Part shown: piece after piece, positions 8,697-16,717 of the stretch | How positions within the stretch are numbered: position 1 is the stretch's first letter | Layout: every line of letters begins with the position of its first letter | Origin: Halococcus salsus | GTDB lineage: Archaea > Halobacteriota > Halobacteria > Halobacteriales > Halococcaceae | Direction of reading: 5' to 3' | DNA: 64,000 nt | NCBI RefSeq assembly: GCF_009900715.1 | Contig: NZ_JAAAJC010000001.1 | Coordinates: 1,105,216-1,169,215, forward strand | Made by a program: the position numbers and the translations under genes | The notes under the pieces: model-generated | What the model saw: the letters and a program-made list of their open reading frames with translations, nothing else | Database searches by the model: none | What the model was told of the DNA's origin: nothing

Positions 8697-9488
8697 TCAC
8701 AGGGACTCGACGAACTTGCTCAAGACCCGATTGAACCGCTCGGGCTCTTCGAGCGTCGGGCAGTGACCGCTCTCCGCGAACAGTTCGAACTCGGCGTCCG
8801 GGACGAGTTCCGCGACCGCTTCGACGCTGGCGACACGCCGATGTTTCTCGTCCGCACCGGCACACACCAGGGTCGGTACGTCGATTGTGGACAGCACGTC
8901 CCGATAATCGCAGAGGAGCTCCGGGAGCAGTGCGCTCTTTATCGGCGGCGGACAGCGCGACTCCTCGTCGAACATCGTGGTTCGCATCGCCGGCGATGGG
9001 GGGTTCTTGAGCAGTTGCTCGATGCTTCGCTCGACGAGACCCAGGTGGTCGGACTGGATGGCGCTGTGCAGCTCCCGGAGTTGCTCCCGGTCGTCGGGAC
9101 ACCGGTCGTCCGACCCGAGCGGTGACGGCTCCATGTCGACGTCGACCAGCGCCCGGATCCGGTCGGTACCGAACTGCGCGACGTACTCCCAGGAGACGAG
9201 CGCGCCCATCGACCACCCCACCACGACGACGTCGTGGAGGTCCCGACCGTCGAGGAACGAACGGAGGTCGCGAGCGTACTGTGCGAGCGTGTGCCCCGCG
9301 TCGGTCTTCTCCGAGCGCCCGTGGCCCCTGAAGTCGAACGCCGTCGTCCGATACTCGTCGGCGAGCCCGTTCAGTTGTGGTTCGAAGTATCTGAGCCCGG
9401 CCCACGCCCCGTGCAGGAAGACGATAGGCCGACCGGTCCCGTACTCCTCGTAGTAGAGGCTCGCCCCGTTACATTCGATGGTCGGCAC
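8697..9488 (-). CDS. Alpha/beta-fold hydrolase
   Basis: A 263-residue hydrolase. The HG-containing oxyanion segment FLHGAWAGLRYFEPQ, the nucleophile elbow VGWSMGALVSWEY near residue 92, the acid in LVCAGADEKH and the His in AESGHCPTLEEPERF make a complete triad. This pattern is shared by epoxide hydrolases, haloperoxidase-like esterases and carboxylic ester hydrolases; the exact reaction cannot be chosen. The GTG at 9488 (VPTIECNGASLYY) is preferred because the family begins there; a longer in-frame start at 9554 is less likely. Confidence 0.85.
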   Translation of the reverse strand: MPTIECNGASLYYEEYGTGRPIVFLHGAWAGLRYFEPQLNGLADEYRTTAFDFRGHGRSEKTDAGHTLAQYARDLRSFLDGRDLHDVVVVGWSMGALVSWEYVAQFGTDRIRALVDVDMEPSPLGSDDRCPDDREQLRELHSAIQSDHLGLVERSIEQLLKNPPSPAMRTTMFDEESRCPPPIKSALLPELLCDYRDVLSTIDVPTLVCAGADEKHRRVASVEAVAELVPDAEFELFAESGHCPTLEEPERFNRVLSKFVESL

Positions 9489-9635
9489 GGCACTCCCCGT
9501 AGGACGAGGGACCACAAGAAGCTGCGCTGGTCGTAGTGTCACCGGGAGAATCACTGCACGACCCCTGTTGGACCGACCAGCGATGCCTGCATCCGCCTGC
9601 TCAACCCCGAAGGCCGCCCCGAAGTTGGGTCGTCC

Positions 9636-9842
9636 ATGGCCAACTCAGGCAATCGGTTCGGCTTCGACTTCGTGACGACGCTCGTGGGGTCGGGCCTCAC
9701 GCTTCTGGTCTCGGCGGGGATCATGCGCTACGGGGAGCAACTCCGGTGGACTGCCACCGAGCTCTACGCGATCGGGGGCGGCGTCCTGCTCGTCGGCGGG
9801 CTGCTCCTCGGGTTGGTCGTCGTCGCCGCCGGCCTGAAGTAG
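9636..9842 (+). CDS. Small two-helix membrane protein
   Basis: A 68-residue hydrophobic protein with two predicted membrane helices (FDFVTTLVGSGLTLLVSAGI and AIGGGVLLVGGLLLGLVVV), separated by a short polar loop. I do not recognise a family. It lies 41 nt before the TIM-barrel-like gene on the same strand. It is supported as a gene by its start context and uninterrupted hydrophobic pattern only. Confidence 0.55.
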   Translation: MANSGNRFGFDFVTTLVGSGLTLLVSAGIMRYGEQLRWTATELYAIGGGVLLVGGLLLGLVVVAAGLK

Positions 9843-9883
9843 CGGAGCGAATCGCTTACCCGCACCGCCCACCCACGGCCACC

Positions 9884-10711
9884 ATGTTCGGGGTCGTCAC
9901 ACGCAACCCGGAGGAGGTCGAGTGGCCGGAGTTCGACCGACAGTTCCTCGAGGTCAAGTCGGTGAGCGGCCGGACCAACGAACCCGTCGCCGAGGCGGTG
10001 AGCATGGTCTCGTGTCACGCCGACAACGCCATCGCGAACGCGAACCCCGACGTCGTGCCGGTCAGCGACGCGGGCGAACCCGCCACCCGCGAGCGGCGCT
10101 ACTTCGATTGGTCGTACGTCTGCCCGACCCATCCCGACTACCGCGAGGGGCTGCTCGAAACCATCGCGGACGTCGGCGCGGTGAGCGGCGACGTCCGCCT
10201 CGACGACGTGGGCTTTCCCCGACCCGAGTACTGCTTCTGCGAGCGGTGCACCCGGCTGTTCGAGGAGAGCGCGTTCGACGACCGGTTCGCGTGGCGCGAG
10301 AACGTGATCACCGAGTTCGTCGCGGAGGCCACCGACCGGATCCCCGAGCGGAGCTACCTCACGGTCCATCCCGACCCCTACCCCGGCCACCTCGTCGAGC
10401 GCTCGGGGATCGACCTCGACGCGCTCGCCGAACACGTCGACGAGTTCGTCGTGCCGCTCTACGACATGGCCTACTCGACGACCTACTGGGTCGAGATCAT
10501 CGCCAGTGGCTTCCTCGACGCGCTCGCGACCCCCTTCTCGGTCGAACTCTACGCTCCCGACATCGAGATCGACGACCTGATCCACGCCGCCGACGTGGCC
10601 GACGCCTACGCCAAGGACGTCCTCTTCGGCTACGATTCGAGCAACGCCCGCGCGGCGGTCCGGCGGATGAACGCCGAACGAAACCAGGGGAACGTCTACG
10701 GGCCGGAGTGA
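9884..10711 (+). CDS. Glycosidase-like TIM-barrel protein (haloarchaeal conserved)
   Basis: A 275-residue protein not assignable to a named enzyme. Several segments resemble glycoside-hydrolase-like barrels: YVCPTHPDYREGLLETI, the strand VRLDDVGFPRPEYCFCERC with a three-cysteine cluster, and a late strand with VVPLYDMAYSTTYW. In related barrels the Asp of the RLDD-type strand is functional. No signal peptide is present, so it would act in the cytoplasm. The ATG at 9884 is the clear start, and the downstream Nudix gene converges on it. Substrate unknown. Confidence 0.6.
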   Translation: MFGVVTRNPEEVEWPEFDRQFLEVKSVSGRTNEPVAEAVSMVSCHADNAIANANPDVVPVSDAGEPATRERRYFDWSYVCPTHPDYREGLLETIADVGAVSGDVRLDDVGFPRPEYCFCERCTRLFEESAFDDRFAWRENVITEFVAEATDRIPERSYLTVHPDPYPGHLVERSGIDLDALAEHVDEFVVPLYDMAYSTTYWVEIIASGFLDALATPFSVELYAPDIEIDDLIHAADVADAYAKDVLFGYDSSNARAAVRRMNAERNQGNVYGPE

Positions 10712-10721
10712 CCCGGGTCGC

Positions 10722-11276
10722 TCAGAGCGCCTGATAGCGCCAGGCGAGCAGGTCCTGGCGGTCGCGGGTGTCGGCGGGGAGGTCGGCGAACCACTCGGCG
10801 GCCGAGATCTCCTCGTCGGGGTCCGCGATCGAGGGTTCGGTGGTCTCGGCGGCGGCCGCGAAGACCGGGAGCACACCCCAGGTCGCGTGGTCGTCACACC
10901 GGACCTCGACCCGGGTGGCGAGCGCGAGTCCCTCGTACCGCGCCTCGACGCCGGCCTCCTCGGCGAGCTCGCGCTCGGCGGTCTCGCGAAAGCTCTCGCC
11001 GGGGTCGACTCCACCGCCGGGGAGCACCCAGAGCCCGACGCCCTCGTGGCGACAGAGGAGGAGTTCGCCCGAGGGTCGGTAGACGATGGTGTGGGCACCG
11101 TAGGGTGCGCCGGTGGCCCGGATCCGCTCGGCGAGCGTGCGGAAGCGCTCGCGGGAGACGCGACGGTGACGGGACCGTTCGAGGGTGGCGTCGTAGTCGG
11201 TCGTCAGCGCGTGATACGCCTGGGCCGCACGCTGGTCGGCCTCGTCGGCCAGAAACCAGAGGTCGCCGAGGGTCAT
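10722..11276 (-). CDS. Nudix hydrolase
   Basis: A 184-residue protein with a perfect Nudix box, GGVDPGESFRETAERELAEEAGV in pattern (Gx5Ex7REUxEExGU), at about residues 85-107. It is preceded by a helical N-terminal domain of about 55 residues (DEADQRAAQAYHALTTDYD) that resembles the N-terminal extension of NUDIX_N-type ADP-ribose or nucleotide pyrophosphatases. It hydrolyses a nucleoside diphosphate linked to another moiety; the substrate cannot be specified. A gap of only 10 nt separates it from the convergent gene ending at 10711. Confidence 0.88.
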   Translation of the reverse strand: MTLGDLWFLADEADQRAAQAYHALTTDYDATLERSRHRRVSRERFRTLAERIRATGAPYGAHTIVYRPSGELLLCRHEGVGLWVLPGGGVDPGESFRETAERELAEEAGVEARYEGLALATRVEVRCDDHATWGVLPVFAAAAETTEPSIADPDEEISAAEWFADLPADTRDRQDLLAWRYQAL

Positions 11277-11390
11277 CGGTTCGACTGGGGGGCGGCGATT
11301 CGGACGCCATCACGAGCCGATAGCTCCGGGAGAGGGGTGTAGATCATTGCCGAGGGTTCGGTCGGCACCGGCATAAACGTTCGAGTCGCG

Positions 11391-12191
11391 TCAGGTCCAC
11401 GGCGAGCCGTCGCGGTCGAACCGGCGGTACCGCCGCTCGATGCCGTCGATACGCATCCGGTCCTCGTTGTCGAGCCCCAATCCGAGTCCAGCGAGGTTGT
11501 CCTCGATGTGGTCGGTCCCCGATGCCTTCGTGACGACCGGGACGCTCTGGTGGGCGAGCCACGAGATGAGCACCCGTGCGGGGCTGGCGTCGTGCTTCTC
11601 GGCGACCGCGATGACCCCGTCGAGCCCGAGGGCCTCACCCCGACACAGCGGTGAATACGCGACGGGAGCGACGTCGTGGTTTGTACAGTACGAGAGCATC
11701 GCGCCCGTCGGCGGCAACAGGGGGTGCATCTCCACCTGGTTCGCGACGACCGGCGCGTCGAGTCGTTCCCGGGCGTCGGCGAGCAGGTCGAGGTCGAAGT
11801 TCGAGACGCCGACGTGGTCGGTCCAGCCGCGGTCGCGAACCTCGTCGAACGCCGGGAGGGTTGCCTCGGGGTCGTAGGCGTCGGTCGGCCAGTGGACGTA
11901 CAGCAGGTCGACCGACTCCACCCCGAGGGCGTCGAGGCTCGCCCTCGTCGACTCGATCACGTCGTCGTACGCGAGGTTCTCGGGGTGAACCTTCGTGGCG
12001 AGAAAGACGTCCTCGCGTTCGACGTCGGCGGCCTCGATCCCGCGGCCGACGCTCGCCTCGTTGCCGTACATCTGCGCGGTGTCGATGTGCTCGTAGCCCG
12101 CCTCGATCGCCATTCGGACGTTCTCACGACAGTCGTCCGGGTCGTCCATGCCGGAGGTTCCGAGCCCGATCGGGGGGAGTTCCGTCGTCAT
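11391..12191 (-). CDS. Aldo/keto reductase (2,5-diketogluconate reductase-like)
   Basis: A 266-residue AKR of the small, AKR5-like subgroup. The tetrad is Asp and Tyr in HIDTAQMYGNE, Lys in FLATKVHPEN and His in LYVHWPTD; the GVSNFDLDLL segment is typical. The ATG at 12191 (MTTELPPIGLGTSG) is chosen because a box TTAAGG (reverse strand, about 12217-12222) lies about 27 nt upstream. It is one of three aldo/keto reductases in the first 18 kb and the only one on the minus strand. Likely role: reduction of aldehydes or keto sugars. Confidence 0.88.
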   Translation of the reverse strand: MTTELPPIGLGTSGMDDPDDCRENVRMAIEAGYEHIDTAQMYGNEASVGRGIEAADVEREDVFLATKVHPENLAYDDVIESTRASLDALGVESVDLLYVHWPTDAYDPEATLPAFDEVRDRGWTDHVGVSNFDLDLLADARERLDAPVVANQVEMHPLLPPTGAMLSYCTNHDVAPVAYSPLCRGEALGLDGVIAVAEKHDASPARVLISWLAHQSVPVVTKASGTDHIEDNLAGLGLGLDNEDRMRIDGIERRYRRFDRDGSPWT

Positions 12192-12313
12192 CACCGGAGC
12201 GATGCCCGCGGGGACCTTAACATGGTAGCACACACCATGCACAGGATACATACCGTTCGATCGGGTGGGTTCCCGTCCGCAACAGGTTTTTACCATCGAC
12301 CACTGTGGGCGAT

Positions 12314-12706
12314 ATGGACGATTCCCAGGCGGACCGCGATGGGACGGCCCCATCGCGGCTCGGCCGGACGGTGCTCGGGCTGGGGCTGGCGCTCCAGGCT
12401 TCGGAGGACTTCCGAGACATGGAGGACAACGTCGAGTACGCCGAGTCGGCGGGGGTGCCGATGCCGGACCTCGTCGCGCCGTTCGCGTCGGGGATGATGG
12501 TCGCGAGCGGGCTCGGACTCGCGCTCTGGCGGTTCCCGCGGATCGCGACGGGCGGCGTCGTCACCTTCCTCACCCTCGTGACCGCGACGATGCACGACTT
12601 CTGGAACGCCGACGAGGATTCGAAGGATGGTGAACGCCTCGCCTTCTTCGGCAACCTCGCGATGCTCGGCGGGGCGCTCGTCTTCCTCCGCGAAGCCTAC
12701 CGATAG
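12314..12706 (+). CDS. DoxX-like membrane protein
   Basis: A 130-residue protein with four predicted membrane helices and the DoxX-family layout: RTVLGLGLALQASEDF, LVAPFASGMMVASGLGLALW, GGVVTFLTLVTATMHDFWN and FGNLAMLGGALVFLREAY. The MHDFWN segment between helices 3 and 4 is characteristic. DoxX-like proteins are linked to quinone or thiol redox chemistry in membranes, but most archaeal members are uncharacterised. ATG at 12314 is preferred over GTG at 12305. It converges on the methyltransferase gene with a 9-nt gap. Confidence 0.75.
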   Translation: MDDSQADRDGTAPSRLGRTVLGLGLALQASEDFRDMEDNVEYAESAGVPMPDLVAPFASGMMVASGLGLALWRFPRIATGGVVTFLTLVTATMHDFWNADEDSKDGERLAFFGNLAMLGGALVFLREAYR

Positions 12707-12715
12707 GTCGAAAGG

Positions 12716-13429
12716 TCATCGTTTTTCGAGCGCCGCGACGTACGTCTCCGCCGAGAAGCGTCGCACCTCGGCGACCTGCCACCCCGTCCCGACGACGGCT
12801 TCTCGAAGTCGGTCGGGACTGAACAGGCGAAACAGCAAGGTCTCGTGCTGGTCGCGGTAGGTCGTGTGGTAGACCCGGTGGGCGAGCCCCGGCGTCGGGT
12901 CGGCGCGGTAACCCAGAATTTCCACAGTGGCCTCGCGGTCGGGGTCGTAGCCGTGGAGCAGTGCCGTCCCGTCGGGGGTCGTCACGAACGCGAGGTCGCC
13001 GAGGAACCGCCGGAGGCCCTGCATCGACCCCGCGAGGCCGACCTGGGTGCCGAACGCGAACGCCGAGCGGAACCGGTCGCGCTCGAACTCCTCGCGGAGC
13101 GCGAACATGTCGCCGAGTCGCGCGTCCCGCACACCACGTTCGCGCATGGTCTCGACGAGCCGTTCGCTGACTTCGAGCGCGACGGTCTCGAATTTTTCCT
13201 GGAAGTGGAGCGTGTCGCGGCCCGCACCCGCCCCGATGTCGAGCGCGGGGCCCGACAGCCACGACGCCTCCCACTCGGCGACCTCGCGGTCGGGGTCACG
13301 CGCGTCGAAGTAGAACCGCTGGATCGGCTGTTCGCGGGTCGCGGTGCCGTCGCGGTCGACCAGCGGTTCGTCCCATTCGTCCCGATGGTGGTCGTAGACT
13401 GCCCAGCCGAGCGGGTCGTCTCCCGTCAT
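12716..13429 (-). CDS. SAM-dependent methyltransferase
   Basis: A 237-residue class I methyltransferase. SAM-binding motif I is ALDIGAGAGRDTLHF (about residues 60-75) and is followed by VALEVSERLVETM (motif II). The C-terminal half carries strand segments FVTTPDGTALLHGY and GWQVAEVRRFSAETY. An ATG at 13441 (MSQC...) is four codons upstream, but the AT box TTATTACAA at 13450-13458 (reverse strand) sits 26-27 nt before the ATG at 13429, favouring the shorter form. Substrate unknown; a small molecule is likely from the size. Confidence 0.83.
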   Translation of the reverse strand: MTGDDPLGWAVYDHHRDEWDEPLVDRDGTATREQPIQRFYFDARDPDREVAEWEASWLSGPALDIGAGAGRDTLHFQEKFETVALEVSERLVETMRERGVRDARLGDMFALREEFERDRFRSAFAFGTQVGLAGSMQGLRRFLGDLAFVTTPDGTALLHGYDPDREATVEILGYRADPTPGLAHRVYHTTYRDQHETLLFRLFSPDRLREAVVGTGWQVAEVRRFSAETYVAALEKR

Positions 13430-13449
13430 ACACTGTGACATACCAGCAT

Positions 13450-13544
13450 TTGTAATAAATCCGCAACGAGTGTCGGTACCGAGGCACGAAGGACTCGATA
13501 GATCCGTCCAGTTCGAACCGGTCGATGCACAACGCTTATTACAA
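13450..13544. promoter_or_regulatory. Mirror-image TATA-like boxes TTGTAATAA / TTATTACAA
   Basis: TTGTAATAA (13450-13458) and its exact reverse complement TTATTACAA (13536-13544) face outward. The left one has the right spacing to be the methyltransferase promoter. The right one would drive rightward transcription toward the antisense strand of tRNA-Glu; no convincing gene starts there. The rest of the gap 13430-13691 shows nothing recognisable. Confidence 0.4.
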
Positions 13545-13691
13545 TAACTGATGATCGTTGATGTAGGACTCGCGAGGGACGCGTTGCGTGGCATCACCGT
13601 TGCAGCACTCCCCGTGGTCCACCTTCCCCCGGTCAGTATCCCGAGAGCGATGGCGCTGGTGCTGTTCGACTCGGGGAAAACGTGGAGAACT

Positions 13692-13765
13692 GCTCCGGCA
13701 GGGATTCGAACCCTGGTCATCACCGTGAGAGGGTGATATGATTGGCCGGACTACACCACCGGAGC
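13692..13765 (-). tRNA. tRNA-Glu (anticodon CTC)
   Basis: On the reverse strand the 74-nt sequence starts GCTCCGGTGG and ends CCGGAGC, giving a 7-bp acceptor stem. The anticodon stem TCACC/GGTGA encloses the loop CTCTCAC, hence anticodon CTC reading GAG. The T arm contains GGTTCGAATCC. CCA is not encoded and no intron is seen. Confidence 0.95.
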
Positions 13766-13847
13766 GCAATCGGCCCGTTCGTCGCGGGCATCCGAGTGCA
13801 TTCCGTGATAACGACGAATCCCGTTTAACCGTTGTGTTTTCGCCCGG

Positions 13848-14990
13848 TCACTCGTCGTCGAAGGGCGACCGGGTGGCGGTGGGTTCGTGGCCCGCGAGGC
13901 TGACGATGTTCTCGCGACCGACCCGGAGTTTGGTGAGGGTTCCCTCGTCGGCCATCTCCGAGAGCAGGGTGCTGACCTTGGACTTCGACCAGTCGGTCTC
14001 CTCGACGATCGCGGTCTGTTGCATCCGCCCGCCGTTGGCTTCGAGCAGCCCGACGATCCGGTCCTCGTCGCTCCGGAGGTCGGCGCTCGTCACCGCCGGC
14101 GTGGTCGGATCGTCGGGGTCGTCGGCGTCCGCATCGTTTCCCGTCTCGTCGTCCGTCACTGACTCCGTCGTCGCCGACGCTTCGGCGGGTGGCGTCTCCT
14201 CTTCACTCCCCGAGCCGAACACCGGTCCCGACGAACGACGGACGAACACCGCCCCGAGGACGACCGCGAGGGCGACCGTGAGCACCGCCCACGGGAGCGG
14301 CGAGGTGAGCATCGACTGGCTCCCGACTGGGTCCTCGGACCCGGTGAACGTGACCCGGGGCTGGCCGCTCGCGAACTGGGTCTCGCCGAAGTAGGTCAGC
14401 GAGTCGGAGGTGTTCCCCGACCCGTTGGTCGAGGCGTCGGGCGTCGGCTCCACCGACGACCAGTCGACCCCGAGGTTCGGGCCGGCCCGGATCTCGATCG
14501 ACATGTTCGGCGAGAGATAGATGCCGTTCTCGAAGGTGTCCCCGACCGTCACGCCACCGTCGCTCGGCGCGGTGAAGTTCGTCCAGAGGAAGGACATCTC
14601 CACGACGCCGGTCGTGCTCGGTTGGGAGGTGACCTCGGCGGTGTGGGTGAACCCCCGAGCGCTCATCGTGCGCCCGGTGGCGTTCGAGCCGGCGGCGGTG
14701 AGGTCCGTCGCCCGCTGTCTGAAGTCGGTGTAGACCGGCGTCTCCTCCGTGTTGAATCGCTCCGCGTAGGTCCGGAACTGCTGGGTCCGGGTCTCGTTCG
14801 CGAGGGGCTGGTTGTACCGTTGGGTCCAGCGTGCCGAGCCGTTCTCGTAGACCGTGACGACGAACTGGGTCTCGCCGAACGACGGGCTCGACGCGTTCGC
14901 CGCCTCCGGCTGGGCCGCCGCCGGTCCGGCGAGGGCGAGGCCTCCAACCAGAACCATCGCGACGAGACCGAACGCCCACAGCCGGTTCAT
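13848..14990 (-). CDS. Membrane-anchored extracytoplasmic protein with C-terminal winged HTH
   Basis: A 380-residue haloarchaeal protein. It has a cleavable-looking signal peptide (residues 1-26, ending PAAAQ), an Asn-Gly-rich exported domain rich in N-x-S/T sites (about 30-235), one membrane helix (LPWAVLTVALAVVLGAVFV, about 236-255), an acidic linker, and a cytoplasmic winged helix-turn-helix (RIVGLLEANGGRMQQTAIVEETDWSKSKVSTLL, about 310-360). This topology suggests a one-component transmembrane regulator that senses outside the cell; the ligand is unknown. The promoter box TTTATATAC (15012-15020) fits a leaderless mRNA. Confidence 0.8.
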   Translation of the reverse strand: MNRLWAFGLVAMVLVGGLALAGPAAAQPEAANASSPSFGETQFVVTVYENGSARWTQRYNQPLANETRTQQFRTYAERFNTEETPVYTDFRQRATDLTAAGSNATGRTMSARGFTHTAEVTSQPSTTGVVEMSFLWTNFTAPSDGGVTVGDTFENGIYLSPNMSIEIRAGPNLGVDWSSVEPTPDASTNGSGNTSDSLTYFGETQFASGQPRVTFTGSEDPVGSQSMLTSPLPWAVLTVALAVVLGAVFVRRSSGPVFGSGSEEETPPAEASATTESVTDDETGNDADADDPDDPTTPAVTSADLRSDEDRIVGLLEANGGRMQQTAIVEETDWSKSKVSTLLSEMADEGTLTKLRVGRENIVSLAGHEPTATRSPFDDE

Positions 14991-15011
14991 CTATTCAACA
15001 CCACCGCACCA

Positions 15012-15020
15012 GTATATAAA
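15012..15020 (-). promoter_or_regulatory. TATA box of the membrane HTH gene
   Basis: Reverse-strand TTTATATAC, centred 26 nt upstream of the ATG at 14990; a near-ideal haloarchaeal TATA element. Confidence 0.65.
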
Positions 15021-15050
15021 AACACTGTGACCACCATGCAGGTCTCACAC

Positions 15051-15794
15051 CTACGGAGCCAGGCGATTCTTCCGCCCCTTCAGCTGCTCGTCGTAGTACT
15101 CGAAGGTTATCGGGCACCACTCCGCCGCGAGGTCGAGCACCGACTCCGTGAGCTCCCGGATCTCCCACTGGCTGTCGGCGGCGGCACGCATGTCGGCGAC
15201 GTGCATCAACATCCGGGCGTTGAGCGAGAAGACGAGGTTGACCTCCGTCCCGATGGGGAGCACGAACCGGGCGTCCTCGGGAGCCATCCCCAGGTCGAGG
15301 AGCTCCTGATAGGACTCGACCGACTGGGTCACGGACTCGCGGAAGACCTCCCGCCGGCGCTCGACGGTCGCCTCGTCGGTGTCGGTCCGTCGCTGGTTCC
15401 GACCGATCCAGTCGGCGTCCGTGACGGCGGGCGGTGTCACCACCATCGCGCCCTCGCGCACGTCTTCGGGGTCGACCTCGTCGAAGGCGACGTAGCGCAT
15501 CGACTGGACGTCGAAGGAGACGTGGCGGTGGCGGGTGAGCTGGGCCATGCACGATCGGGAGATCCCTTCGACCGCGAAGGTGGCCTGGGGGTGTTCGAAC
15601 GGGCCGAAGTGGCCGTGGGAGAGGAGGTGGCCGATCAGGGTTCGTTTCTTCTCGTCGAGGTCGTCGCCCTCGATGGTCGACATGAGGTCCTCGAAGGACT
15701 GGTCGCCGACGTAGTCGGACGAATAATCACACCGCGCCGCGGTACAGATCACGCGTTCGGGGTCGTCGGTGGCTTCGAGCAGACGAACGTCCAT
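15051..15794 (-). CDS. thyX: Flavin-dependent thymidylate synthase
   Basis: A 247-residue ThyX. The signature RHRxxSxxxxSxRY is present as RHRHVSFDVQSMRY near residue 85, and the C-terminal NARMLMHVADMRAAADSQWEIR segment contains the FAD/dUMP-binding Arg and helix. ThyX makes dTMP from dUMP using methylene-tetrahydrofolate and reduced FAD. Length and motif order are normal. An AT box near 15821-15828 lies about 27 nt upstream, consistent with leaderless expression. No thyA-type gene is visible in the window. Confidence 0.95.
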   Translation of the reverse strand: MDVRLLEATDDPERVICTAARCDYSSDYVGDQSFEDLMSTIEGDDLDEKKRTLIGHLLSHGHFGPFEHPQATFAVEGISRSCMAQLTRHRHVSFDVQSMRYVAFDEVDPEDVREGAMVVTPPAVTDADWIGRNQRRTDTDEATVERRREVFRESVTQSVESYQELLDLGMAPEDARFVLPIGTEVNLVFSLNARMLMHVADMRAAADSQWEIRELTESVLDLAAEWCPITFEYYDEQLKGRKNRLAP

Positions 15795-15851
15795 ACAGGA
15801 ACCGAGATGGCCGCGGACTAATAGTTGGTTGATACCGTCCGCCGACGCGGA

Positions 15852-16331
15852 CTATTCGAGCAGCCGTCGTGTTTCGGCGTGGCGGTACCGAAACATCGGC
15901 TCGAACCCGACGACGGCGAACGGACCGGCGAGGTGGCCGAGTTCGCCGAACGGGAGGCGGTACTCGACCCGGTCGCGCGCGATGGTCTCCGCGCCGTCGG
16001 CGTAGAAGCTGTGGGTGTGCGTCCAGCTCGGGAACGGGCCGTCGCTCATCTCGTCGCGGAACAGCGCCGCGCCCTCGCTCTCGCGTCGTTCGACGATGGT
16101 CGAAGTCCAGCCCTGGCGCGGCCCGACGCCGAACGGTCGCATCGAGAGGTCGACCGTGGACCCTTCCTCCAGAACCTCTGGGTCAGGCTCGCCGTCGGGG
16201 CCGCGCGACGCCTCCACCCGAAGGTTCATGAACGCGGGCGTGACTTCGGTGAGCCCCTCGATCCTCGAGTGGAAGTCCCAGACGTCCTCGAACGGCGCAC
16301 GGATCCGCGATTCGTGCTGGTAGGTCGGCAT
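15852..16331 (-). CDS. SRPBCC (START-like) domain protein
   Basis: A 159-residue helix-grip protein of the cyclase/dehydrase or CDP-type SRPBCC group. The start MPTYQHESRIRAPFEDVWDFHSRIEGL is typical; later segments VPSWTHTHSF-like and AETIARDRVEYRLPFG mark the central beta strands. These proteins bind hydrophobic ligands or act as epimerase/SnoaL-like accessory factors. A second SRPBCC gene lies at 16718-17164 with a zinc-finger gene between them. The ligand is unknown. ATG at 16331 gives the standard family start. Confidence 0.75.
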   Translation of the reverse strand: MPTYQHESRIRAPFEDVWDFHSRIEGLTEVTPAFMNLRVEASRGPDGEPDPEVLEEGSTVDLSMRPFGVGPRQGWTSTIVERRESEGAALFRDEMSDGPFPSWTHTHSFYADGAETIARDRVEYRLPFGELGHLAGPFAVVGFEPMFRYRHAETRRLLE

Positions 16332-16450
16332 AGCCGATGGAGGGTCTCGTCCACCAAAACCCCTCGTCTCCCGTCGGTGAGGCTCCACGGCCGCCGACCG
16401 TGATAGAGAATCACTCACTATCGTGTCAGTTACGTGGGAAAAGCGGCATG

Positions 16451-16457
16451 CATATAT
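16451..16457 (+). promoter_or_regulatory. TATA box of zinc-finger gene
   Basis: CATATAT centred 27 nt before the ATG at 16481, which favours that start over the in-frame ATG at 16448 lying upstream of the box. Confidence 0.55.
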
Positions 16458-16480
16458 CCGAGGGCGTCGATGAGTCCGGC

Positions 16481-16717
16481 ATGACTCACACCTGCCGGAA
16501 CTGCAAGCGGACCTTCGGGACCGAACTCGAACTCGAACTCCACCGCGACGTCTGCACGGACGCCCAGCTGTTCTGTGAGGTATGCGGCGACCGATTCGCC
16601 GAGCGAACCGCGACGAGGGACGGCTGGCGATTCTCCTGTCCGAACGAGGACTGCGAGGGCGAGGGCCTCGAAGAGGACCTCCACTCCGTCGGCGACGTGC
16701 TCGTCTCCGCCCGATAG
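16481..16717 (+). CDS. Small haloarchaeal zinc-finger protein
   Basis: A 78-residue protein with two zinc-binding modules. The first is C2HC-like: Cys5, Cys8, His21, Cys25 (C-x2-C-x12-H-x3-C). The second uses Cys32/Cys35 and Cys53/Cys58. Small zinc-finger proteins are abundant in haloarchaea and some affect motility or biofilm, but none of those functions can be assigned here. The gene's TAG stop abuts the stop of the convergent SRPBCC gene with no spacer. The start is set by the TATA box 27 nt upstream. Confidence 0.75.
   Translation: MTHTCRNCKRTFGTELELELHRDVCTDAQLFCEVCGDRFAERTATRDGWRFSCPNEDCEGEGLEEDLHSVGDVLVSAR

Noticed and set aside
13551-13736. 61-codon frame across the antisense of tRNA-Glu
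   Set aside because: It overlaps a certain tRNA gene and has no protein-like pattern.
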